Of a stretch of DNA of 64,000 nt, positions 1 to 8,873 are shown piece by piece. Below the pieces are notes generated by a model, which saw only the letters and a program-made list of their open reading frames with translations, ran no database searches and was not told the origin of the DNA. The stretch is from contig CAKSWC010000001.1 of NCBI GenBank assembly GCA_934511365.1, positions 202,558-266,557 of the forward strand. Direction: 5' to 3'. Both the position numbers and the translations under genes were made by a program. The first letter of the stretch is position 1; every line of letters starts with the position of its first letter. This DNA is from an uncultured Eubacteriales bacterium (GTDB lineage: Bacteria; Bacillota; Clostridia; Oscillospirales; Acutalibacteraceae).

Positions 1-1
1 G

Positions 2-1051
2 AAATTTTCCGCCGACCCCCGTCCGTGCGACCCGAATGTTCCGAAAAATCTTCTTCAAAACCTCATCTTCAAAAAGTTTATGTATAACAAGCAGGACTTT
101 TATGAAGGCCAGCTCCAAAAGCTCGGCCTCATGGATAAGGACGCTTTCACTTGCACCTGCTATATGGACGAGGTTGGAAACAAGCCGAACATGGGCGATG
201 TTTTAAGCTGGTCGGAATCCTCCGCCGTTGTTTATGCAAACTCCGTTCTCGGTGCGCGCTGCAACCGCAATTCCGGCATCATGGACATCATGGGCTCGAT
301 AGTCGGCTTTGTTCCGTATTTCGGCCTCCTCACCGATGAGGGAAGAAAAGCAACATGGGTAATCAGAATTGAAACCGAAAAGAAGCCGGAAGCTCAGCTC
401 CTCGGCTCCGCAATCGGAATGAAGGTTATGGAGGACGTTCCGTTCGTCAAGGGTCTTGACAGGTGGCTCGGAACCGAGCTTACGGACGAAGCGTGCACAT
501 ATCTCAAGGATTTCGGCGCGGCAACGGCCTCAAACGGCGCCGTCGGCCTTTATCACATTGAAAACCTCACTCCGGAGGCAAAACAGTTTGGCGAAAAGCT
601 TCTTGCAAAAGACGTTAAGGAATATGTCATTGACGACGCGGAGCTTGAAAGAGTTAAGGAGAGCTACCCCGTCATTTGGAAAGACAAGAACGCAAAGCCG
701 AAGCTCTGCTTCATGGGCTGTCCGCATATGTCGCTCCAGCAGCTCAAGGACTGGACAGACAAGGTTGAAGCCTCGCTCAAAAAGTTCGGCAATCAAAAGG
801 TTGTTATCCCAACCGTTTTCACCGCCGCTCCCGGCGTTCTCAAGGAGTTCAACAAAACCTCATACGCCGCAAGGCTCAAAAACACCGGCGTTATCACCTC
901 ATACATATGTCCGCTGATGTATATGAACAATCCCCTTTGCGCAAAGATGCCGGTCATTACATCGTCCAACAAGCTGCGCACATACACCTCTGCGCGTTAT
1001 TACACGGACGATGAGATCCTCGTTCAGATTACGAAAGGAGGAAACAAATAA
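2..1051 (+). CDS. Aconitase X catalytic (large) subunit, 5' end cut by window edge
   Basis: The reading frame is open from base 2, before the first ATG at 80, and the extra residues (DPRPCDPNVP, then LIFKKF) match the family, so the gene begins left of the window and 349 residues are visible. Family signatures are AFTCTCYMDEVGN, WSESSAVVYANSVLGAR, LLTDEGRKATW, LGSAIGMKVMEDVPF and MGCPH; cysteines in TCTC, MGCPH and ICP are candidates for the Fe-S ligands. Characterised bacterial aconitase X enzymes dehydrate cis-3-hydroxy-L-proline and archaeal ones mevalonate 5-phosphate; which substrate applies here cannot be read from the sequence. The stop overlaps the start of the swivel-domain gene by one base (TAATG), so the two are translationally coupled and form one enzyme. 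Confidence 0.9.
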   Translation, partial: KFSADPRPCDPNVPKNLLQNLIFKKFMYNKQDFYEGQLQKLGLMDKDAFTCTCYMDEVGNKPNMGDVLSWSESSAVVYANSVLGARCNRNSGIMDIMGSIVGFVPYFGLLTDEGRKATWVIRIETEKKPEAQLLGSAIGMKVMEDVPFVKGLDRWLGTELTDEACTYLKDFGAATASNGAVGLYHIENLTPEAKQFGEKLLAKDVKEYVIDDAELERVKESYPVIWKDKNAKPKLCFMGCPHMSLQQLKDWTDKVEASLKKFGNQKVVIPTVFTAAPGVLKEFNKTSYAARLKNTGVITSYICPLMYMNNPLCAKMPVITSSNKLRTYTSARYYTDDEILVQITKGGNK

Positions 1052-1494
1052 TGAAAGAATTCAAAGGAAGAGTTGTCACCCCCGGAACGGCGACTGCAAC
1101 GGCTCTTGTTTCCCACGGCGGCTTCAACACGCTCGCCTCGTTCCAAAAATCGCTCCAGTTTGGAGATAAGGAAGCAAAGTGCGGCGATCAGAACAATCCG
1201 GACATTTACGGAAAGCCCCTTGCAGGCGTTGCGCTCTGCCTTCCGCAGACTATAGGCTCAACAACCGGCGGCCTTGTTCTCTATTGCGCCTGCGCAATGA
1301 AAAGGCAGCCCGCGTGTATGCTTTTTGCAAACCACATTGACTCCCTTGCAGCCTCCGGCGCGGTTCTTGCCGAGGTTTGGATTGACGATGTCACAATGCC
1401 CGTTATCGACTGTCTTGGAGACGAGTTCCTTGACTATGTTAAAACCGGCATGAAAATTACCGTTAAAGAGGACGGAACGGTTATTGTTGACTGA
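1051..1494 (+). CDS. Aconitase X swivel-domain (small) subunit
   Basis: A 147-residue protein with the DUF126/aconitase X swivel-domain signatures CGDQNNPDIYGKPL, LCLPQTIGSTTGG and PACMLFANHIDSLAASGA. In this family the swivel domain closes over the active site of the large subunit, and the GST/TTGG loop lies at the position of the catalytic serine loop of aconitases. It is a separate polypeptide here; in some bacteria the two parts are fused. An AAGGAGG site lies inside the end of the upstream gene, and the ATG shares a base with the upstream TAA. A terminator follows about 25 bases after the stop, so these two genes end the transcript. Confidence 0.88.
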   Translation: MKEFKGRVVTPGTATATALVSHGGFNTLASFQKSLQFGDKEAKCGDQNNPDIYGKPLAGVALCLPQTIGSTTGGLVLYCACAMKRQPACMLFANHIDSLAASGAVLAEVWIDDVTMPVIDCLGDEFLDYVKTGMKITVKEDGTVIVD

Positions 1495-1518
1495 CCGTTA
1501 TTTACATTAACCAAAACG

Positions 1519-1557
1519 AACCGGGGCTGCCAAGTTAAGGCAGTCCCGGTTTAAATT
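1519..1557 (+). terminator. Rho-independent terminator of the aconitase X genes
   Basis: A 13-bp hairpin, AACCGGGGCTGCC pairing with GGCAGTCCCGGTT with one wobble and a 7-base loop, is followed by a short T-rich stretch. Confidence 0.75.
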
Positions 1558-1631
1558 TGGATTTTGGATTTTAGAAAAATATCTATTATCTATTATTTAT
1601 TATCTTTACAATCAGCGGAGCATAATAACGC

Positions 1632-1668
1632 AAAAAATCCGGAAGTGCCAAAAAAGCGCCTCCGGATT
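1632..1668 (-). terminator. Terminator of the V-type ATPase operon
   Basis: The arms AATCCGGA and TCCGGATT with a longer imperfect stem sit just past ntpD. On the minus strand the stem is followed by six T residues. The minus-strand operon therefore ends here, convergent with the aconitase X transcript. Confidence 0.7.
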
Positions 1669-1696
1669 TATATTTTCGCCTAACTCCAGCAAAACA

Positions 1697-2311
1697 TCAT
1701 TTGCTGTCCTTGTTTTTCTTTGTGATTTTGAGCCGTGAAAAATCCTCACGCTCCTTTTCCTCAAGCGCATCGGTGATATATTTCACCGTAACCTCAAAAC
1801 GCGGAATCATGATGTTTGAAAGCGCGTTGGAGCGCTTCTGCGTCTTTTTGACCGCGTCCGCAAGGCGGCAGACCGAGTTTTCAATCTCAGCAAGCCGCGC
1901 AGTGAGTATCTTCACCTTTGAAAAAAGGGCGCAGGCTTCGTCAAAATCGGAATTCGTTTGGAAAAAGCCGAATGAGCTGACATCTGTCACCTGCTCGCTC
2001 GCTTCAACGGTCGGAATTTCAACTCCCATAACGCTGCGATAGTCAATTTTGAGGTCATCGCTGACCGGGATAGCCTCGGCAAAACGCAAACAGTCGCCGA
2101 GAGTGAGGCTCGCCTTGCGCAAAGCGGCATACGCTTTTTCATAAACAGTGCCGATATTTTCCTGAACGGCTTTCGCCTCGTCAATAAGCCCCATCATCTC
2201 GCGCACAAGAATGTTGCGCTTTCTGTCCATCAAGTCATATCCGAGGCGGGCAAGCTCGAGGGACTTTTTGTTGCTCATTAAATTTGCTTTAGTCGGAAAG
2301 ACCTGCGGCAT
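1697..2311 (-). CDS. ntpD: V-type ATP synthase/ATPase subunit D
   Basis: At 204 residues this is the usual length for subunit D, the central rotor shaft in the A3B3 head. It has the conserved N-terminal start PTKANLMSNKKSLELA and the helix LLDRKR-type segment LGYDLMDRKRNIL, and is otherwise mostly long coiled-coil helices, with a C-terminal basic tail. GGAG lies 9 bases before the ATG. It is the last gene of the nine-gene operon, six bases after ntpB. The A-B-D gene order is the standard one for bacterial and archaeal V/A-ATPases. Confidence 0.95.
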   Translation of the reverse strand: MPQVFPTKANLMSNKKSLELARLGYDLMDRKRNILVREMMGLIDEAKAVQENIGTVYEKAYAALRKASLTLGDCLRFAEAIPVSDDLKIDYRSVMGVEIPTVEASEQVTDVSSFGFFQTNSDFDEACALFSKVKILTARLAEIENSVCRLADAVKKTQKRSNALSNIMIPRFEVTVKYITDALEEKEREDFSRLKITKKNKDSK

Positions 2312-2317
2312 TCAGGC

Positions 2318-3703
2318 TCACTCCTTTTTTCCGGTTTCCCGTTTAAGATATTTTTTGAGTATCGCCTCATCAACACGGTCAAGCTCGCTGTCCGGAAGCA
2401 TTGAAAGAAGCTTCCAGCCGAGGTCAAGGGTCTGCTCAATGGTTCGGTTTTCGTTTTCGCCCTGATTGATAAAGACGCGCTCAAACTCCTTGCCGAAGTT
2501 CATGATGAGCTTGTCGTTCTGGGAAAGTTCATCCTCGCCGATAACGGAGGCGAGTGCTTTTGCGTCCTGAACCTTTGCGTAGGAAGCAAAAAGCTGGTTC
2601 GCAAGCGCCTGGTGATCCTCTCTTGTGTATCCGGCACCGATTCCGTCTTTCATAAGACGCGACAGAGACGGAAGAACATTGACCGGCGGATAAACGCCCT
2701 TGGTGTCAAGTCCTCTGTCAAGAACAATCTGACCCTCGGTGATGTATCCGGTGAGGTCCGGTATCGGGTGAGTGATGTCATCGTTTGGCATTGTAAGAAT
2801 CGGAATCTGAGTAACGGAACCCGGAGAGTCCTTGATAATTCCGGCGCGCTCATAAAGCGTTGCAAGGTCGGAATAAAGATAGCCGGGATATCCCTTTCGG
2901 CCGGGAATTTCACCCTTTGAGGAGCTGAATTCGCGCAGCGCCTCGCAGTATGACGTCATATCCGTGAGGATAACGAGAATGTGCTTTCCAAGTTCATATG
3001 CAAGATATTCCGCGGCGGTCAGCGCACAGCGCGGAGTGATGATTCTTTCAATAATCGGGTCATTGGAAAGGTTGAGGAACATTGTGACCCTGTCCATTAC
3101 GTTCGCCTTTTCAAACGATGAGCGGAAATACTGAGCAACATCGTTCTTAACGCCCATTGCGGCAAAAACGATTGCAAAATCATCGTTATCGGCAATCGAA
3201 GCCTGGCGGACAATTTGAACGGCAAGCTCGTTATGGCTCATTCCGGAGCCGCTGAAAATCGGCAGTTTCTGGCCTCTGATGAGGGTTGTCAAACAGTCGA
3301 TTGAGGAAATTCCGGTGCGGATATAGTTTTTCGGATAGATACGGGAAACGGGGTTGATGGGTTTTCCGTTGATGTTCATACTCTTTTGCGGAAAAATTTC
3401 TCCAAGGCCGTCAATCGGGCGGCCGAGGCCGTCAAAAACCCTTCCGAGAATCTCCGGCGAAAGCTTCATTTCCATCGGCTTTCCGGTGAGGACGGTGGTG
3501 GTGTTCACCATTGAAATTCCGCGTGTTCCCTCAAAAACCTGAACGGCGGCCTTGTCGCCCTCAATGGCAACGATACGGCCGGTGCGCTTTGTTTTGTCCG
3601 CAAGCTCAATTTCAACAAGCTCCTCGTTCATGGGCTTTTTCACGCCCTCAAGGATAACAAGCGAGCCGTTGATTTCACTGAGTCCTTTATGCTCTATAAT
3701 CAT
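2318..3703 (-). CDS. ntpB: V-type ATP synthase/ATPase subunit B (non-catalytic)
   Basis: A 461-residue regulatory head subunit. It shows EGTRGI near residue 79, ILGRVFDGLGRPIDG, SGSGMSHNELA in place of a true Walker A loop, and GSVTQIPILTMPNDDITHPIPD, all typical of subunit B, which alternates with subunit A in the hexamer. An AAGGAGG site lies upstream of the ATG. It starts 12 bases after ntpA and precedes ntpD. Nothing in the sequence suggests loss of function. Confidence 0.97.
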   Translation of the reverse strand: MIIEHKGLSEINGSLVILEGVKKPMNEELVEIELADKTKRTGRIVAIEGDKAAVQVFEGTRGISMVNTTTVLTGKPMEMKLSPEILGRVFDGLGRPIDGLGEIFPQKSMNINGKPINPVSRIYPKNYIRTGISSIDCLTTLIRGQKLPIFSGSGMSHNELAVQIVRQASIADNDDFAIVFAAMGVKNDVAQYFRSSFEKANVMDRVTMFLNLSNDPIIERIITPRCALTAAEYLAYELGKHILVILTDMTSYCEALREFSSSKGEIPGRKGYPGYLYSDLATLYERAGIIKDSPGSVTQIPILTMPNDDITHPIPDLTGYITEGQIVLDRGLDTKGVYPPVNVLPSLSRLMKDGIGAGYTREDHQALANQLFASYAKVQDAKALASVIGEDELSQNDKLIMNFGKEFERVFINQGENENRTIEQTLDLGWKLLSMLPDSELDRVDEAILKKYLKRETGKKE

Positions 3704-3715
3704 TGTTATCCCTCC

Positions 3716-5476
3716 TTATTTATTGAGATATGACGCGAGAGTGCTGTCAATTTCAGAAATATAATCGTCAAGCATTGAAATTTTATCGTTCGGAACGTCA
3801 TATTTCATTTTAACAAGCTTATCAAAAAGTCCGGTTGAAATGAGCTTTGACATCGGAACCTGGAGCGCAACAATCTGGCGGCACTTATGATAAAGATGCA
3901 AAATTGCGTGCATCATTTTCAGCTGTTTTTCAAGCGAAACAAAGGTGTCATCCTTATGGAACGCATTCTGCTGAAGGAAGCCGACGCGGATAACACGCGC
4001 AATTTCAATCGTCAGCTTCTGGTCATCCGGAAGAACGTCTGCGCCAATGAGCTTCACAATTTCCATCAGTGAGCTTTCCTCATAAAGAATTGAGCAAAGC
4101 TCTTCGCGGTATTTTATGAAATCCGCGCCAACATTATCGTGATACCATTCCTCAAGTTCGGGAACATATTCGCTGTAGCTGTCGTTCCAGTTGATTGCCG
4201 GATAATGTCTTGCGTATGCAAGCGCCTTGTCAAGCGCCCAGAAGCAGCGCGTAAAGCGCTTTGTGTTCTGAGTGACGGGTTCGGAAAAGTCCGAGCCTTG
4301 CGGCGAAACCGCACCGATAATCGTTACCGAGCCCTCGCCGCCGGAAAGGACGCTCATGTAGCCGGCTCTTTCGTAAAATTCCGAAAGCCTTGACGGAAGG
4401 TACGCCGGGAAGCCCTCATCGGCAGGCATTTCCTCAAGTCGGCCGGAAATTTCGCGCAGCGCCTCCGCCCAACGCGAGGTTGAGTCGGCCATTATGGCCG
4501 TATGATAGCCCATATCGCGGTAATACTCCGCAAGGGTGATGCCAGTGTATATTGAAGCTTCACGCGCGGCAACGGGCATATTTGACGTGTTCGCAATAAG
4601 CACGGTTCTGTCCGTCAGCGGACGTCCGTTCTTCGGGTCAACAAGCTCCGTGAATTCGGAGAGTGCCTGAGTCATTTCGTTTCCGCGTTCGCCGCAGCCG
4701 ACATATATAATAATATCTGCATCGCACCATTTTGCAAGCTGGTGCTGAGTCATTGTTTTTCCCGTTCCGAATCCCCCGGGAATTGCGGCCGCTCCGCCCT
4801 TTGCAACCGGGAAAAGGGTGTCAATAACACGCTGGCCGGTAACAAGCGGACGCGAGGCCGGAAGGCGGTTTTTAACCGGACGTGGAATTCTTATCGGCCA
4901 TTTCTGGCAGAGAGTCAGCTCATGCTTTTCTCCGCTTTCGTCCTCAAGCACGGCAATAACGTCATTAACGCGGTAAAGGCCATCCTTTTTCACCGAAACG
5001 ATCTTTCCGGAAAGGAGGGGCGAAAGCATGATCTTGTGCTTTATGACGGGCGTTTCCTGCGTTTCGGCATAAATTTCGCCGCCGGAGAGGAAGTCGCCCT
5101 CTTTTGCCGTGATATGAACGTCCCACTGCTTTTCTTCATCAAGAACGGAGGTTGAAATACCCTTTCCGATGAAGCAGCCGCTCATTTTTTCAAGAGCCGG
5201 AAGCGGACGTTCAATTCCGTCAAAGATATTGCTGATTATTCCGGGGCCAAGGGTGACGCACATCTGAGAGCCGGTTGAGTAAACCTTTTCGCCGGGGCAG
5301 AGTCCGTCCGTTTCCTCATAGACCTGAATTGTTGTTTTATCGCTTTCAATCCCGATAACCTCGCCCGCAAGGTGCGCGTCGCCAACATAGACCATTTCCA
5401 TCATTGAAAGGTCGGTCTTGCCTTTGATTGTTACAACGGGACCGTTGATTCCGTATATTAGATTTTCAGTTGCCAT
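3716..5476 (-). CDS. ntpA: V-type ATP synthase/ATPase subunit A (catalytic)
   Basis: The catalytic subunit, 586 residues from the start chosen here. A Walker A loop GGFGTGKT is at residues 234-241, GERGNEM follows, and the bulge (non-homologous) region of V-type A subunits lies at roughly residues 115-190. The frame is open 16 codons further upstream, but ATG at 5476 is preceded by GAGGTG with 8-base spacing and gives the normal N-terminus MATENLIYGINGPV. It lies between ntpE and ntpB. Together with B and D it forms the soluble motor that couples ATP turnover to ion flow. Confidence 0.97.
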   Translation of the reverse strand: MATENLIYGINGPVVTIKGKTDLSMMEMVYVGDAHLAGEVIGIESDKTTIQVYEETDGLCPGEKVYSTGSQMCVTLGPGIISNIFDGIERPLPALEKMSGCFIGKGISTSVLDEEKQWDVHITAKEGDFLSGGEIYAETQETPVIKHKIMLSPLLSGKIVSVKKDGLYRVNDVIAVLEDESGEKHELTLCQKWPIRIPRPVKNRLPASRPLVTGQRVIDTLFPVAKGGAAAIPGGFGTGKTMTQHQLAKWCDADIIIYVGCGERGNEMTQALSEFTELVDPKNGRPLTDRTVLIANTSNMPVAAREASIYTGITLAEYYRDMGYHTAIMADSTSRWAEALREISGRLEEMPADEGFPAYLPSRLSEFYERAGYMSVLSGGEGSVTIIGAVSPQGSDFSEPVTQNTKRFTRCFWALDKALAYARHYPAINWNDSYSEYVPELEEWYHDNVGADFIKYREELCSILYEESSLMEIVKLIGADVLPDDQKLTIEIARVIRVGFLQQNAFHKDDTFVSLEKQLKMMHAILHLYHKCRQIVALQVPMSKLISTGLFDKLVKMKYDVPNDKISMLDDYISEIDSTLASYLNK

Positions 5477-5499
5477 TATTTTTTTCACCTCGAAAGCTG

Positions 5500-6093
5500 T
5501 CATTCGATTGAAAGAGCCGAGCACTCCTTAAAAAGCTCCCTCTGCGCCGCAACGCGGCTTTCAAGGGTATCAACGGCAAAAACCGTTTTTTCCGCGTTTG
5601 AGGCATAGGCTCCGCCGAGCTTGATGTCTTTGCCCTTTTCAAAAGCGGCAACGCCTTTTATGTCCGCAAGTTTTTCGCGGCAAAGCGGAAGGTCGCTCTC
5701 TTTAACATAAATCACGGCGCCGTCTCCAATCTCCTCAACAAGAGCCGTTATGCTCTTTTTGAGGAAAGAGGCATATTCCCCGCTTTTTGCAAAGACCGCA
5801 AGCTTTTCATTGACCTTTTCAAAAACAGCGGCGGTAATTTCCTCGCGCTTTTTTGCAAGGTTCTTTTTGCTTTGGGAGTTGAGAGAGGAAATTTTGCTGC
5901 CCTTTTGGGTCGTAATCCTCTGCGCTTCATATTCAAGGCGGCTTTCAAGCTCCGCCTTCGCCTTGCTTTCAAGGATGTTGAGCTGTTCTTTTCTGAATTT
6001 TTCGGTCTGCTTTTCAATTTTTCTGCATTGCGAAAGAGCATTCTTATTTATAATTTCAGAAAAGCGCTCAATTTTATCGTTTTGATTAAGCAT
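5500..6093 (-). CDS. ntpE: V-type ATP synthase/ATPase subunit E (peripheral stalk)
   Basis: A 197-residue stalk subunit with a long charged N-terminal coiled coil (roughly residues 10-110) and a small globular C-terminal domain, the usual architecture of subunit E, which pairs with G as the stator. The start was set at ATG 6093, 20 bases after the ntpF stop and preceded by GGGAAAGG; an upstream in-frame codon at 6117 would overlap ntpF. The sequence is weakly conserved across species, so the call rests on architecture, length and the position between F and A. Confidence 0.88.
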   Translation of the reverse strand: MLNQNDKIERFSEIINKNALSQCRKIEKQTEKFRKEQLNILESKAKAELESRLEYEAQRITTQKGSKISSLNSQSKKNLAKKREEITAAVFEKVNEKLAVFAKSGEYASFLKKSITALVEEIGDGAVIYVKESDLPLCREKLADIKGVAAFEKGKDIKLGGAYASNAEKTVFAVDTLESRVAAQRELFKECSALSIE

Positions 6094-6113
6094 TTCCTTT
6101 CCCTCTTTTCCGG

Positions 6114-6419
6114 TCAAACCTGAATTCCGACCGCATCGCGAACATAGGCCGTGATGGAATCGGTTCCGGCGGTCGGGTTCTTCATATCGGGAATTTCCGT
6201 GATAAGAAGTCCGGCGCGCTTTTTTTCCTCAAGGATAACGCTCGGATAAGCGGCGGAAAGCGATCTTGTTACAAGAACAATGCCGACCGTTTCCTCTTTC
6301 CGCGCAAAGCCGAATGCGGCTTTCAGCGCCTCCTCGTTTTCAACGAGCGTGCCCTCAACACCGGCAAGGCGGAAGCCCGTCAGCGTATCATCGTCACTGC
6401 TCAAAAGATACATTCTCAT
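6114..6419 (-). CDS. ntpF: V-type ATP synthase/ATPase subunit F
   Basis: A 101-residue small subunit with the Rossmann-like F-subunit pattern: LAGVEG near residue 18, then VGIVLVTRSL and PLLITEIP-like GLLITEIPDM. Subunit F binds the D shaft and helps regulate ATP hydrolysis. No clear ribosome-binding site precedes the ATG, and the gene begins only 5 bases after ntpK, so translation is probably coupled. Both ATGs at codons 1 and 3 are possible starts. Confidence 0.9.
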   Translation of the reverse strand: MRMYLLSSDDDTLTGFRLAGVEGTLVENEEALKAAFGFARKEETVGIVLVTRSLSAAYPSVILEEKKRAGLLITEIPDMKNPTAGTDSITAYVRDAVGIQV

Positions 6420-6424
6420 AGTTA

Positions 6425-6907
6425 TCAGACCTTGTTGAGGATAAGGATTGAAATAACAACGCCGTAAAGCGCAATGGATTCACCAAGAGCAACAAAGATA
6501 AGGCTCTTACCGAATGACTTGGGATCCTCGCTTGTTGCGGCAATAGCAGCCGGAGCGCCGGCCGCAACGGCAATACCGCCGCCGATACCTGCAAGACCGG
6601 TTACAAGACCTGCAGCAAGAAGGCCGAGGCCGTTTGAAGAAGAAGCAGCCGTTTCCGTTGCTTCGGCAGAAGTTACAACCGCGTCTGAAGCGTCAGGTGC
6701 GGCCGCAGCGGGAGTTCCGCTTTCCGCTGAAGCGCAAAAAGCAAAAACGCTGACCATTACGATAAGAACAAGAAAAGTTGCAAGATTGACTCTCATGGCC
6801 TTTCTGACCGACTTGCCCTCCATCCTCTTTTTAAAGGTGAAGAAAGCGGAAAGTGTGAGTCCAACCGCGGGAACGATGATTGCAAGTGCATAAAGAAAAC
6901 CAGTCAT
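6425..6907 (-). CDS. ntpK: V-type ATP synthase/ATPase subunit K (membrane rotor ring)
   Basis: A 160-residue protein with four predicted membrane segments, which forms the ion-carrying rotor ring. Only the C-terminal hairpin looks like a c/K subunit: glycine-rich GLAGIGGGIAVAAG near residue 104, the loop SEDPKSFGK, then LIFVALGESIALYG with the ion-binding glutamate at residue 143. The N-terminal half (residues 1-60) is a hydrophobic hairpin without the glycine pattern or a membrane carboxylate, joined by an Ala/Ser/Thr-rich linker at 61-92. The glutamine that helps bind Na+ in sodium-type rings is replaced by glycine in the first helix of the active hairpin, so protons are the more likely ion; this is inference. 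CGGAGG precedes the ATG. Confidence 0.92.
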   Translation of the reverse strand: MTGFLYALAIIVPAVGLTLSAFFTFKKRMEGKSVRKAMRVNLATFLVLIVMVSVFAFCASAESGTPAAAAPDASDAVVTSAEATETAASSSNGLGLLAAGLVTGLAGIGGGIAVAAGAPAAIAATSEDPKSFGKSLIFVALGESIALYGVVISILILNKV

Positions 6908-6942
6908 TTTAATTTCCTCCGATATTAATAAATTTTATATAA

Positions 6943-8859
6943 TTATTTGATTTTAACGGCTTCAAAGGGTCTGCCCTCGCCCTCATAGAAGCGGCTGAAC
7001 ATTTCATAGAACTCAAGTCTCAGACCCTGGATACCGGTGAGAAGTCCTTCAAGGGCAATGACAACAATGTTGCCGAGGATAACTACTATCATGCCCTTGA
7101 CGCTTGACGTGTCTCCGGCAAGAGTGAAAACAACCATCATCATGCTTGCGTGAACAATGACAAATGCGCCGACACGCAGGAATGAGACCGTGTTGCTGAA
7201 ATATGAAAGAATATATTCGATGCATTCAAAAAGGTTCTGCAAAATAAAATCGCCGATGCTGTCAGGCTTTTTGAACCTGCCCTCGTCAAGAACGGGAGCA
7301 AGAAGCTCTTTGCAAAACAGAATGACAACGCCAACAAGAAGCATAACCGTGCTGATTTTCGTTGGGAAAATGCCCTGACCCGCCATGAACGAATAGGCAA
7401 GGTTTGCGCCGCCGATATAAACAACCAGTCCGGCAAGTCCGTTTTCTGAAAACAGCGCCGTTCCGAGCTTCTTCTTTTTGATGTTCGTAATTATACTGAT
7501 AACGATTGCAAGAATAACGAGCGTAACACCGATTCCGATTGCAAAAAGCAAAACCGTGTTGATTGAATCCATGACGGAAAGCGGTTTAGACTTAAGCCCG
7601 ATTGCGTGATACACAGGGTCAAGCAATTCTTCAAAGCCGAACACCGAGCCGAAAATGAAGCCGAAGAACATTGACGAAACGCCGCACGGAACAAGAATTT
7701 TTCCAAGCTCAATCTTTTTGAGCTTCCATGCAAGCAGACCGCCGAGGGCGAGCACAAAGCCCTGGCCAACATCGCCGAACATTATTCCGAACAAAAGCGT
7801 ATATGTTGCGGCAACAAAGGCGGTGATATCAATGTCGCTGTATGACGGCAAGCCGTACATCTTGACGAAATAAGTATACGGCCTTGAAAAAATCATGTTT
7901 TTAAGCCGTACCGGCGGCGAGGAGTTCTTTTCCGGGTCCTCAATCTCGGTCACGAACTCCGGATATTTTTCAAGCCTTTTTCTGAATTTCTTCTCCGCCG
8001 AGGCTGGAATCCAACCGACAAAGAAGCAGCTTTTTTCGTGGTGAACCGCATATTTTCTGAGTTCAAAAACAGCGTTAAGCTCCTTGAGCTTAATGTAAAG
8101 CGATTTGATTTTTTCGCCCTCAGTGTTCCAGATGGACTTGATTTTTTCGTCAAGCTCCTTTTGCTGCTGTTTTATAAGCTCAATGTTTTCGTTAAGGCTT
8201 TGAATAATGTCATCCGTTGTTCCAACGGCGGACGGAATGTGGAGCCGCTCAAAATGAAGGGAAGCAAAAATTCCGTCAATCTCATCCTCGCGCTCCTTCG
8301 GTGCAAAGTAAGCGCCCCAGTAGCCGGCCTCGTTGGAAGAGCACGGACAGAAAAGGATGTACGGGTTTTCGGAATAGCCTTTTGTAAGCTTCAGATAGCC
8401 GTCCTTCGGAAGGAAGCCGAAACGCGGACAGATGAACTTGCATTCAAAAATTTCATCAAGGCCAACATTGAGCCCCGTGAAGTGGGAATATTTTTCAATC
8501 CCATCATTGCACTGTTCAAGCTGATCGGAAAGGTTCTTGACCTGCTCGCCGAGTGTGTTGAGCGTTGCGCCAACGGAGCTTATATACTCCTTTGCGCGCT
8601 CGTCAACAACGGTACCCTTGATTTTTTTTGCGTCCTCCTCAAGGCTCACGCCCAGCGAGGAAGCAAGCTCCCTGATGTTTGCAAAAAGCTGGGAATACGG
8701 GTTTTCCTCGTTCAATGCGGCATAGCCCATTGACTGAGAGATAAAGTTTCCGGCGTATTCCGGGTGGAAGTTTCCGTCTGCGCAGCAGGCGGTGATAAGT
8801 TTGTTAAGCTGCGAGGCGGGACCGTTAATCCTCACAAACTTCATTTTTTCAATAGCCAA
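6943..8859 (-). CDS. ntpI: V-type ATP synthase/ATPase subunit I (membrane stator)
   Basis: A 638-residue stator subunit. The N-terminal half is soluble with coiled coils (about residues 90-120 and 215-270). The C-terminal half has about seven membrane segments, with MFGDVGQG in the first part of the domain and the essential-arginine motif SFLRVGAF (Arg562), then LEGLLTGIQGLRLEFYE. Together with the K ring it forms the ion channel. The start is TTG at 8859, preceded by AAGGGGG at good spacing; an ATG five codons later is possible. It lies between ntpC and ntpK. Confidence 0.94.
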   Translation of the reverse strand: MAIEKMKFVRINGPASQLNKLITACCADGNFHPEYAGNFISQSMGYAALNEENPYSQLFANIRELASSLGVSLEEDAKKIKGTVVDERAKEYISSVGATLNTLGEQVKNLSDQLEQCNDGIEKYSHFTGLNVGLDEIFECKFICPRFGFLPKDGYLKLTKGYSENPYILFCPCSSNEAGYWGAYFAPKEREDEIDGIFASLHFERLHIPSAVGTTDDIIQSLNENIELIKQQQKELDEKIKSIWNTEGEKIKSLYIKLKELNAVFELRKYAVHHEKSCFFVGWIPASAEKKFRKRLEKYPEFVTEIEDPEKNSSPPVRLKNMIFSRPYTYFVKMYGLPSYSDIDITAFVAATYTLLFGIMFGDVGQGFVLALGGLLAWKLKKIELGKILVPCGVSSMFFGFIFGSVFGFEELLDPVYHAIGLKSKPLSVMDSINTVLLFAIGIGVTLVILAIVISIITNIKKKKLGTALFSENGLAGLVVYIGGANLAYSFMAGQGIFPTKISTVMLLVGVVILFCKELLAPVLDEGRFKKPDSIGDFILQNLFECIEYILSYFSNTVSFLRVGAFVIVHASMMMVVFTLAGDTSSVKGMIVVILGNIVVIALEGLLTGIQGLRLEFYEMFSRFYEGEGRPFEAVKIK

Positions 8860-8873
8860 TGAATTCGACCCCC

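Noticed and set aside
8038..8733. A 231-codon open frame on the plus strand
   Set aside because: Entirely antisense to ntpI, which is clearly the coding strand; no start signal.
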